A stretch of DNA of 64,000 nucleotides from Diacronema lutheri (lineage: Eukaryota; Haptophyta; Pavlovophyceae; Pavlovales; Pavlovaceae), in contig JAGTXO010000014.1 in assembly GCA_019448385.1 (NCBI GenBank), positions 496,001 through 560,000 of the forward strand, in the 5' to 3' direction. The notes beneath the pieces were generated by a model that saw nothing but the letters and a program-made list of their open reading frames with translations, did no database searches and was not told the DNA's origin. Below, one piece after another: positions 53,401 through 59,887 of this stretch (the stretch's first letter is position 1; each line of letters begins with the position of its first letter). The position numbers were made by a program, and so were the translations under genes.

Positions 53401-54993
53401 GGCACAAACGGCAACACCCCGCCGATGTCGGACGTGCGCGTCAGGTACGCGGTCTTTGCGACGCGCTTCGACATCTCCAACCGCGTCTTCGACTACGCCG
53501 GGCGCGAGCGGCCGCCGGCCGATCTGCCGTGGCACGCGCGGCGCTCGTGGGTTGGCCTCGCGCCGCTGCCGCGCGTGCCGCTCCCGGGCCGGCAGCCCGT
53601 CAAGTCGGTGGTGACAGATGGCGTCGCCGTGCACGCCGTCGGGACCGTCCTCGTGCCGAAGGCGCAGGCGCCGGCCGGCGGCTCGGGCGTCCTGCACCGC
53701 TGGCGCCGGCCGGACGGGCGCATCGCCGTCGCGCTCGGCTCCGAGCTGCGGCGGGCGATCGACGTCGAGGCGGCGGTCGTCGTCGCGGCCGACCCGAACA
53801 TGGGCAACATCACCACCTACTCTGCGCACGTCGGGCGGGCGGCCGTCTGGCGGCAGTTCACGCAGCGCGCGCGCGCGCGCGCCGCGGGCTTTGCGCGCGA
53901 GACGGCCAAGACCAACGCGGCGCGGCGGCGCGTGCGCAAGGACGGGCGCGGCGAGGAGTTCAGCGTGGAGGCGGACGAGGCGCGGCTTGGCGAGGCGCAC
54001 AGCGCCAAGGTGCTCGGCGAGGGCGAGTTCCACGCCTTCCACCGCGAGAGCGCGCGGGTGCGCGAGCGCGCCGCCGAGCACGTGTACGACGCGCCGGCGC
54101 GCCGGAAGGAGCGCTGGCGGCGCGACAGCGGCGGGCGGTCCAACGCGGCGCGCGTCGCCGAGGCGCTCATCGCGGCGCACTGTGTCGACGGCGTGACGCG
54201 CGACCGGCTGCTCGTGTGCGTGGGCAAGTGGCTGCGCGACCACAAGGGCGCGCAGCCCAAGGGCGCGCCGCCCGCCTTCCAGGTGGGGCTGCTGCGCGAG
54301 CTGCGGCGGCGCGGCGTCGCGGCCGTCTTCGTGCCCGAGCCGTACACGTCGATGCACTGCTCGATGCCGCGGCTCGCCAAGGGCGGCAGGCTGCAGCGCT
54401 GCGGCGCGGAGCTCGCGCAGAACCCGCGCCTGCCCGTGGCAAAGGGCGGCACGCGCACGGTGCACGCGCTCGTCATCTGCCCGGCGTGCAACGGCGGCAA
54501 GAAGCCCGTGCACCGCGACTACAACGCCGCGCGCAACATCTTCTACGACGTGCACGACATGGCGGCGCACGCGGCCGGGCGCGACACCACGTCGACGCCT
54601 GAGCGCTTTGCCCTCGTGCTCGCCTGGTGGGCGCGCGGCGAGGTGTGGGAGCGTGAGGAGCGCATGGTGCACGGCGAGGGCGACGACTGCGACGACGAGT
54701 GCGACGGCGACGACGAGGGCGACGACGAGGGCGACGACGACGACGACGACGATGGCAGCGGCGACGGCGGCGGCGGCGAGGGCGACGGCGACGGCGACGG
54801 CGACGGAGGCGGCGGCGGCGACGACGACGATGACGGCGGGGGAGGCGGCGGCGGCGACGGCGGTGGCGACGACGGCGGCGGGCGCGGCGGCGGTGGCGGC
54901 GGCGGCTCTCGCGCCCGCACCCCCGCCCGCGGAGCTGCCAGCGCCAGTGCCGGCGGCGGCAGCGCGCGCGGGCCGAAGCGCGGCCGGCGTTGA
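37290..54993 (+). CDS. Giant multidomain mobile-element gene (C48 protease, YqaJ nuclease, chromodomain, Fanzor)
   Basis: Best model: exon 1 37290-38585, intron 38586-38712 (127 nt, GTAGGCAG to CGCGCAG, phase 0), exon 2 from 38713, an intron in the 39.62-39.84 kb region (one phase-0 option is 39679-39832), a ~13.3-kb exon to 53140, intron 53141-53268, and the last exon 53269-54993; roughly 5,700 residues if a single gene. The N-terminus (MAQETTGSMPMAASVTKGPG) is Ala-rich with a possible hydrophobic helix (VATVALGGAVFAGMSALVVA) and a coiled coil (ADADVRRAHEALRRARQG) that spans the first junction, supporting that splice. Then come a long repeat, an Ulp1-like domain and degenerate relatives, a YqaJ-type nuclease, a chromodomain and a Fanzor nuclease (separate entries). 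A stop-free frame of 4,583 codons is exceptional even at this GC. Whether it is one polyprotein-like gene or several adjoining genes with unseen introns is not decided. Confidence 0.55.
38586..38712 (+). other. Predicted 127-nt intron of the giant gene
   Basis: Donor GTAGGCAGCG after the codon for Trp in PAGGW, acceptor CTCGCGCGCAG; phase 0. Splicing moves the reading to the frame that encodes the helix GRPADLRLQQAHFGIRED. Confidence 0.6.
41810..43270 (+). repeat. 57-bp tandem repeat with 507-bp higher-order period, in frame
   Basis: About 25 units of 54-57 bp encode 18-19-residue repeats such as VFPAPLVAAAAALQAASDG and VFPAPLVAPAFASAPATTG. Unit types A (ALQAASDG), B (FASAPATTG), C (VASAPAAAG) and D (AFAPAAD) recur in the same order: identical junctions at 42251 and 42758, and at 42416 and 42923, give a 507-bp (169-codon) super-repeat. 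Every unit is a multiple of three, so the large frame is preserved. It probably forms an extended Ala/Pro linker between the N-terminal region and the protease domain. Confidence 0.95.
43390..44070 (+). other. Ulp1-like (C48) cysteine protease domain, catalytic residues present
   Basis: Domain within the giant frame. ASGHFTALRLVRVARAG gives the His, YDAVLVDTLASP the Asp, and NEAAQRGATCGLAIVGALND the oxyanion Gln and nucleophilic Cys in the C48 pattern Q-x4-C-G. Upstream helices (GDAAARRLAAAAASAGLPQA) precede the core. C48 enzymes cleave SUMO-like modifiers or polyproteins; Ulp1-type proteases also occur in several plant and protist transposons. Confidence 0.62.
44160..44420 (+). repeat. GCC trinucleotide (poly-Ala) and CCG (poly-Pro) tracts
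   Basis: Interrupted then pure GCC repeats, the longest about 44,350-44,415, encode runs of up to ~22 Ala after a Pro9 stretch. A flexible linker between protease-like domains. Confidence 0.9.
44600..46280 (+). other. Two degenerate C48-like domains
   Basis: First (44,600-45,230): FTVFVVRAATRGERG aligns with the active copy's HFTALRL strand but has Gln for His; RVDSVVELSC matches the Asp strand and GQDEQVEAEAGEACVAGV the Gln...Cys helix with changed spacing. Second (45,725-46,280): VLVVQRAVDAPTSRVHGW, then WEVEQIAGDAPDQAGVAALR, where the Cys-Gly position is Gln-Ala. Both keep the helix-strand order of the intact domain but not its catalytic set. Assignment is by eye. Confidence 0.4.
46590..47760 (+). 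other. Unassigned Cys-containing region of the giant protein
   Basis: Well-structured sequence without a recognised family: PRELLRAYHEAVLCVTPGSL, LLVMLGRCPSPLVGGGLFPP, LVVLCLEASNPLWFCPKVRE, VCTCPATCSDARG (a possible metal site), VLDHFVALFGREGFATFEFA and AILAEVPEDRPTGTPFLGGL followed by LKCWDKRNGSW. It lies between the protease-like region and the YqaJ nuclease and may be a nucleic-acid-binding or second nuclease domain; nothing decisive is visible. Confidence 0.35.
48090..48690 (+). other. YqaJ/lambda-exonuclease-type nuclease domain
   Basis: PD-(D/E)xK exonuclease core inside the giant frame: QRSPRWHDERWEEVTGSKVG (the R-x2-W...TGS start), GILGEAVALRKLA (motif Glu), FAFSPDGLAIL (catalytic Asp), QVLVEVKTLT (ExK) and PHRDQLQLGMHVLGVSKALY (the downstream Gln motif). 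All expected residues of the YqaJ viral-recombinase family are present. Such enzymes resect double-strand ends 5' to 3' before strand annealing, and occur in phages, large viruses and some eukaryotic transposons. Confidence 0.82.
49070..49540 (+). other. Josephin/papain-like fold, apparently inactive
   Basis: ISSVIVAHIVRLAGFGVELP, DDDFVAVVRRGGRWFACEPG and EEAFAVVYVRRGD follow the Josephin order (helix, 'HW/F-x-x-x-R...W' strand, final strand), but the His is Asp and no catalytic Cys is placed. Low confidence, by eye. Confidence 0.25.
49935..50098 (+). repeat. Pro/Ala 'PPPAAAP' coding repeat
   Basis: Tandem 21-bp units (CCGCCGCCCGCCGCCGCGC) encode a PPPAAAP linker between the nuclease region and the following domains. 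Confidence 0.9.
50330..51650 (+). other. Two further degenerate C48-like domains
   Basis: First (50,330-50,890) ends LELALAPEPQSACNARAAAL, with Q-x2-C but no CG. Second (51,080-51,650) has LLVVLLCVPVAAPSGEP, ALVRYDFAPLDADVAVAVGA and VVRSQPRGGDDGARALATFA; the last matches the C48 consensus Q-P-N-G-x-D-C-G with Asp replacing the nucleophilic Cys. Together with 44,600-46,280 this gives four protease-like modules lacking the catalytic set. Confidence 0.4.
51815..52005 (+). other. Chromodomain
   Basis: TYEVEAVVDERRKAGKKVTF followed by QFRIRWRGYDESADTWEPEA and NVSSDLVAQFRKTRDEQKRR: a complete chromodomain with the aromatic cage positions (Y, W, and the aromatic at TWEP). It recognises methylated histone tails; in retro- and DNA transposons it directs integration to particular chromatin. 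It is in frame with, and ~85 residues N-terminal to, the Fanzor part. Confidence 0.88.
52262..54993 (+). CDS. Fanzor nuclease (eukaryotic TnpB/IS605-type RuvC protein)
   Basis: C-terminal module of the giant frame, or a gene of its own. N-terminal wedge/recognition part 52262-53140 (RTRVSVLPGFVVKRSTLNAG, KIDYKCTPTKRWNYDRHTTR); 128-nt intron; then 53269-54993. RuvC-I is VVVAADPNMGNITTYSAH (Asp codon 53791), RuvC-II is VAAVFVPEPYTSMHC (Glu codon 54337), and RuvC-III is PVHRDYNAARNIFYDVHD (Asp codon 54517), all catalytic acids retained. The zinc-ribbon region has TSMHCSMP, QRCGAEL and ICPACNGG, with one expected Cys of the first pair displaced. An RNA-guided DNA nuclease function is known for Fanzors; here it is inferred. 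The C-terminus is an acidic Asp/Gly tail (54,680-54,900) ending GPKRGRR, a likely nuclear signal. Confidence 0.88.
53141..53268 (+). other. 128-nt intron inside the Fanzor coding region
   Basis: Donor GTGCGCGCGAGG (the window's consensus donor), acceptor GCTGCGCGCAG, phase 0. It joins YNVAPLRTHN to VPRNVRLAASAIWVTLSDDE and exactly corrects the frame change, so the gene is spliced, not frameshifted. Confidence 0.8.
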
Positions 54994-55474
54994 CGCACGG
55001 CCGAGCCGCGCAGCGGTCGACGCTTTGCGGGCTCTGCCCAGGTCGCGCGCGGCTGGCGACGCGTGCCGCGCGCGGCACGACCGTGCACGCCGCCACCCGT
55101 GGCCGAGCGCGCCGCACCAGCCGGCCCGCTCCAACCGCCGTGCGGATCACGGACGCTCGCTACGGCTCGTCGGCGCGCGTCACCTGCGCCGGCGGCCACG
55201 GCGCCGTCTGCTCCGGCCTCGTCGCGAGCAGCCCGACCGCTGCTCGCCGCCCGCACGCCGCCGCAGCAACGCTGCGCGTCGTGCTCCCCCGCTCGCCAAA
55301 CGCGAAGAGCTCCCTCACAAGGACGTCCTTCCGAACGGCCCGCGCTGCACTCGGGGCGCGATCGTGCCCCTGATCGGATTTGGCTTGACCATCTATACAC
55401 AGAAGTGTGAGTGTGCCCGTGATGTGCCATGTGATGCCGCGTGGGTGATCACCGACCAGTGAGTGTGAAACTAC
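54994..55474 (+). other. Non-coding stretch downstream of Fanzor; candidate guide-RNA and element-end region
   Basis: No gene recognised. In TnpB and Fanzor loci the guide (omega) RNA is typically transcribed from the 3' end of the ORF into the adjacent element end, so this 480-bp GC-rich stretch is where one would look. Its last 90 bp become AT-richer with TGTG-rich direct repeats. Confidence 0.3.
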
Positions 55475-55481
55475 TCACTGG
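55456..55481. terminator. Perfect 9-bp hairpin at convergent 3' ends
   Basis: CCAGTGAGT, 8-nt loop, ACTCACTGG. It overlaps the stop codon of the minus-strand hydrolase gene (55475) and lies 460 bp past the Fanzor stop. It could serve 3'-end formation or mark the right boundary of the mobile element (IS605-like elements end in hairpins); both are inferences. Confidence 0.4.
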
Positions 55482-56486
55482 GACGCGGCGGACTGCGACG
55501 GCTGTGCAGACGCGGTGGCGGGCGGGGCGGCAAGCGTGGCGGCGGACGCGGCGGCCGGCGCAACGGCATTGGCCGCGGCCGCAAGGGCAGCTGGCTCGAT
55601 CGCAGGCGGTTCAGCAACCTCACAACCACATGCCGAGAGGAGGAAGCGACTCATCACGTCGAGGGACGCGTCGTCTAGCGGCACGATGTGCTTACCCGGG
55701 TGCATGTGCACGCTCGCAGCGCCGCCAAAGCACCTGCCGGTCGCAACGGCCGGGCGGTGGCGGGCGAGTTGTGTGGCGGCCGTGGGTCAAATTTGGGGGA
55801 GGGGGTTGAAGGGGGGGGGGGGGGGGGGGGGGGAAGGCTGGCGGGCACGCTTGAAGGAAAATTTGGGCGTACTGCCCGCCGGAGCACCTGCTGACCGCAA
55901 GCGCCATCTCCATCGGGTTGACGTCGTCGCGCTCGCCCGCGACGGTGAGCACGTCGCAGCCAAGGAGGGCGAGGCCCTCGGCGGGCAGCGCCTTGAGCGA
56001 CTCCATCACCTCGGTGTACGGGTTGGGCCACGAGCCGCCGATGAGAAGCGCCTTGCGCGGGAGCAGCGCGGGCTGGCGCGCGAGCCGCAGCTGCATGTTG
56101 GCCGCGAGGAAGAAGCTAAGGAGGATGGCGCCCTGGCTGAAGGCGACAAGGCCATAGACGTCGCCGTGCTCCCATTCGGCGGCGAGCTGCTCAAGAGAGC
56201 GGTCAACGCCTTCATAGTGCTTTGCGTCGTAGCTGCGCACCCCTGGAGGTAGTCTCCACCACGCACCGCCGCTGTTGCCCAGCTCCCACGGCGCGTCTAA
56301 AAACTTGACGGTGACATCGTCGTCCGGCAGCCGCTGGAGCAACGGCTGGATGTTGCGGCGGAAGCTTGCGCCGCTTTGCCCCTTGCCGTGCAGCGCAATG
56401 ATCCTCTTGGGCGCCATCGCCTTCACCGCGCGGGCGCAGAGGAGCAGCAGAGCGACACACCGGCTCGCGCGCAGCCGACAATTCAT
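55475..56486 (-). CDS. FSH-family serine hydrolase (alpha/beta fold)
   Basis: Exons 56486-55888 and 55733-55475, 285 residues. The first 23 residues (MNCRLRASRCVALLLLCARA) form a signal-like leader; a second Met begins MAPKRIIALHGKGQSGASFR. Core motifs: LHGKGQSG, VYGLVAFSQGAILLSFFLA (nucleophile Ser in FSQG), LLIGGSWPNPY, VAGERDDVNP (Asp) and, after the splice, ASVHMHPGKHIVPLDD (His). This is the FSH1/ovarian-cancer-gene-2 hydrolase family; substrate unknown. The Ala/Pro/Ser-rich C-terminal tail of ~55 residues is extra. The 154-nt intron (55887-55734) contains a C23 run on the coding strand, and its two junctions share CAGGTGCT(C/T)(C/T)GGCGG. Confidence 0.87.
55811..55833 (+). repeat. Poly(G) tract, 23 nt, in the hydrolase intron
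   Basis: Reads as C23 on the transcribed minus strand, followed by further C-rich sequence, where it provides the polypyrimidine tract. Confidence 0.95.
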
Positions 56487-57184
56487 GCACGTTCACCGCG
56501 TCCTCCCGCCGTGTCGGAGGTTTTTGAGGTTTGCGCTTTTCTCGAATTGAGTAATTGCGCGGCACAAACCTCCGCCATCGCGAAGGCGGTGTGCCGTGGC
56601 ACGTCGGACGCTCCTGAGGCTGACTGTCGCGCACGGGCTCACCGAGGGACGCTGGCGGCTGACGGGCGCGGCACTTTGACAGCAGAGGCTGGGCGATCGA
56701 GTCAAGGCGGCGGTCCACAGATCACAGCCTGACAGTCAGCCCTGGGCACCGATGCCGGATGCCCGAGCGCAGGGGCAGGGGCGCAGCCGCGCAGGGCCAC
56801 ACACGGGGGCCTCGGCCGCCAAGCATTCGGGCCGGCCGGCCTCGAAGCGCAGTATGACTTCGCCTCATTAGATGCGTTCGAGCGTGTCGCCGAGCTGCCG
56901 AGCGCAGCTTCAGCCTGTTGATGAGGATCGAGGCGCGAGAGGTGAAACACGCAGCGCTGCTTGTGCATCGTTGAGTACTTGAGTTGACCCATGCCGATGC
57001 GCTCGTTACGTCACCTGGAAGGTCACATTTTCTCTTTGGCCGAGGGGACCAAGTGAGCCGCAATCGGGGGAGGGAGCGGCGACGCCCCGGCGGCAGAGCA
57101 AGGGGAGCGAGCCCGCGGCTGAAGCGCGACGCTTGCCGGCCCTCGACCGTTCCCCGCGCTCGCTCGTGGCGCGAGCAGGCCGCC
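56487..57184. other. 700-bp intergenic region; small minus ORF 56992-56702 unsupported
   Basis: Divergent spacer between the hydrolase and ENTH genes. A 96-codon minus frame (MGQLKYSTMHKQRCVFHLSR) has no family. No tRNA or other RNA gene was recognised: the only B-box-like GCGTTCGAGCG (56,875) lacks a matching A box and cloverleaf. Part of the stretch (56,840-57,040) is less GC-rich than average and may be promoter. Confidence 0.35.
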
Positions 57185-59809
57185 ATGGCGCAGAAGCAGG
57201 GCCCGGGCTTTATGTCTGGCGTGTCGGCGGACACGCGCCGGTACGTGCGCGAGCTCAAAAACAAGGTGTACAACTACACTGAGATGGAGCAGATGGTGCG
57301 CGAGTGCACGTGCAACGACACGATGCCACCCAACCCGGCGCTGATGCGCGAGATCGCCAAGGGCACTTTCACGTGCGCGGCTGCGCGGCGCAGCGCGCCG
57401 ATCGCACGGGTGGCTAGGCGCGCCGCGCGCGCCTGCGCCTCACGCGCATCCGTGCTGCGCGCCGCGCCGCGTCGCGCAGCGTCGAGTTCCCGTCCATCAT
57501 GGCGCTCATTTGGAAGCGCGTCAAGGACCGCTCTAACGAAAACCACCCGCTCAAATGCCTGATCCTCCTGGAGTTCCTGCTCCGCGAGGGCAATGCCGAC
57601 ATGGTGATGAAGCAAATCCAGAAGAACCTCGTCTTGATCGAGCAGCTCAAGCACTTCACCCTCTACAACGAGCACCAGCAAGACCTCGGCACCAAGGGTG
57701 CGCTCGCACGCCGTGTCGCGCACGTGCGCCCCGCAGCCGGGCGGGCGTGCACGTCGCGCGCCGGCGCGTCGGCTCGGCCGTGCGGCGAGTGGCATGAGCT
57801 GCGTGGCACGAGCCGCGGCCCATCGACCGGAAGCGCAGCTCGCACTGCGTCGACCTTCGCCACGCGCCGCGCCGCCACCTCGCGCGCGCTCGCTTTGACC
57901 TGTGCCGTGCGTGTGCGCCTGCCCACGTTCCGCATCGCGCGCAGTTCGGATGCGCGCCGACGCCTTTTTAACCTTCCTGCGCGACGGCGACATGAACGAT
58001 GCGCATGCGCGGTCGCCGACCAAGGTTAAGAACGAGCCCGCCTTTGACGAGCCCATTCCAGACCCGGTCAACCAGCTGCAGAGCCAGCACGCTGAGGTTG
58101 ACCTTCTCGGCGGCGGCGGCGACGAGCAGAGCGGCGACCCGTTCGGAGGAAGCGGCGGCGGCTCGAGCGACCCGTTTGGCGGCGGCGGAGGCGGCTCGAG
58201 CGACCCGTTCGGCGTCGGCAGCGGCGGCGGCGGCGGCGGCTTTTCCGTCGGACACGTGCCCGCGCACATCGCCAGCACGCCCGTTATGAAGCTGTCCGGG
58301 CCGGCGCAGGCGGGCCGCTCGCGGCAACAGTCCGCGCAGCGCGCGTCGGCAGCACCGACCGGCGGGCCGATCGCGCCGGTGCGGCGCTCCGTCGAGAACG
58401 GCAGGGCAGGCGGCGGCGATCTGACGGGCAGCTTTGCGCCGCAGCCCGCGCAGCAGCGCGTGCCGGCGCAGCAGGACCCGTTCGGCGGCAGCTCGCTCCT
58501 TGATGCGCCACCATCGGTTGCAGGCGTGGACGACCTCACGTCGCTCGCGGGCCTCTCGCTCGGCGGCGGAGGCGGTGGCGACTCCGCGCAGATGTACGGC
58601 GGCCTCAGCGGTGGCTATGGCGGAGGCATAGGCGGAGGCGGCGCGCCCTTTGGCGGCGGCGACCCGTACGGCGCGTCGCCGCCAGCGCCAAGCGGTGTGT
58701 CGCCATTTGCTGCGCCTCAGGCGCAGCCGAGCCATGCATTCGGCGGGATGGGCGGCGGGATGGTCGGCGGGATGGGCGGGATGGCGCAGCCGATGGGCGG
58801 AGTCATGGCGAGCGGCGCGGGCGGCATGGCCTGTGGCGGCTGCTGCTTCACGGGCGGTGCCGATGCGATGAGCGTCAAGACCGCAGAGGAGCGCGCGAAG
58901 GAGGCGACAAACCAGGTGCTTGGCGCAGGCTCGTCGATCGTCAATCTGGACAACCTCTCGGCCAAGAAGGAGCCGCACGCCGCATCCGCCCAGCCCAGGA
59001 CCAAGGCGCCCGGCATGGCGATGGCCGCGAGCAAGCAGAGCGCTGTTGGCGGCGCGGCCCCGCAGCCTATGGGCATGGGCGGGATGGGCATGGGCGGGAT
59101 GGCGCAACCAATGGGCGGCATGGGCTCCGGTGCGTGCGCGCGTGCGCTGGGGCGCCGAATGCGCGCGCTCGTGCGCTGCGCAGCGCGTGGCTTGGTTGCG
59201 CCTGCGGTGGATTGCGCCGGGCGAGTGCCACATGGAGCCCGCCGCAAGGGGCCGCCCGTTGCTGCGCTCGTGCACGGCGCGGCGCCGCGGCTGAGCTGCG
59301 CGCGCAGGATGGTCGCTGTGCTCACCTCGCACGCGCGCCCGATTTTGTGGCGTGTCTGTCCCCGCTCGCGCCGCAGGCATGGGCCAGATGGGCGGCGGCA
59401 TGGGCCAGATGGGCGGCGGCATGGGACAGATGGGCGGCGGCATGGGACAGATGGGTGGCGGCATGGGACAGATGGGCGGCGGCATGGGACAGATGGGCAG
59501 CGGTATGGGACAGTTGGGCAGCATGCCCCAGATGGGCGGCGGCATGGCCCAGATGGGCGGCGGCATGGCCCAGATGGGCGGCGGCATGCCCCAGATGGGC
59601 GGCGGCAGCCAGGCGCAGATGGGTGGTGGCTCCGGTACGCCGCGCTCCCTCGCCTGCGCTGCGCATGGCGTGCAAATGCCGAGCGCGCTTCGCGCGTTGC
59701 GCTGACACGTGCAAAACGCCGCTCCCGCCCTGCTCGACTGCTCGTTCCAGGCTCGCTCATTTGACCGCTCACAGCCACAGAAGCAGAAACTGAGAGAGAG
59801 CCAAGATAG
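57185..59809 (+). CDS. ENTH-domain epsin-like clathrin adaptor
   Basis: Exons 57185-57372, 57480-57697, 57945-59129, 59377-59634 and probably 59775-59809 (otherwise the fourth exon reads to 59705). The ENTH domain spans exons 1-3: RRYVRELKNKVYNYTEMEQM, MREIAKGTF-TVEFPSIMAL, IWKRVKDRSNENHPLKCLIL, LEFLLREGNADMVMKQIQKN, then DLGTKVRMRADAFLTFLRDG. It binds phosphoinositides and bends membranes. The tail has acidic and repeated DPFGG motifs (AP2 or AP1 appendage binding; about 58,137, 58,170, 58,203 and 58,478), Gly/Met-rich stretches, and SSIVNLDNLSAKKE, close to the conserved epsinR/CLINT motif. Exon 4 is a (MGGGMGQ)n repeat. Introns 2 and 3 are both 247 nt but unrelated in sequence. Acts in vesicle budding at the Golgi/endosome or plasma membrane. 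Confidence 0.88.
59379..59625 (+). repeat. 21-bp tandem repeat coding MGQMGGG
   Basis: About eleven ATGGG(C/A)CAGATGGGCGGCGGC units with minor variation, in frame in the ENTH gene; copies vary by one or two bases (TATGGGACAGTTGGGC). Likely length-polymorphic. Confidence 0.92.
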
Positions 59810-59887
59810 CGGCTAGCGCCTGTAGGCCCCGGCTACATGCACGCACACCCCGTGCATCTGGCTACTGCGTGGCTGCAGGCGCAAATC

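Noticed and set aside
56860-56960. Possible tRNA gene at a GTTCGAG motif
   Set aside because: No A box at the right distance and no cloverleaf could be drawn.
57698-59376. Two 247-nt ENTH introns as copies of one introner
   Set aside because: Equal length only; the sequences do not align beyond the splice sites.
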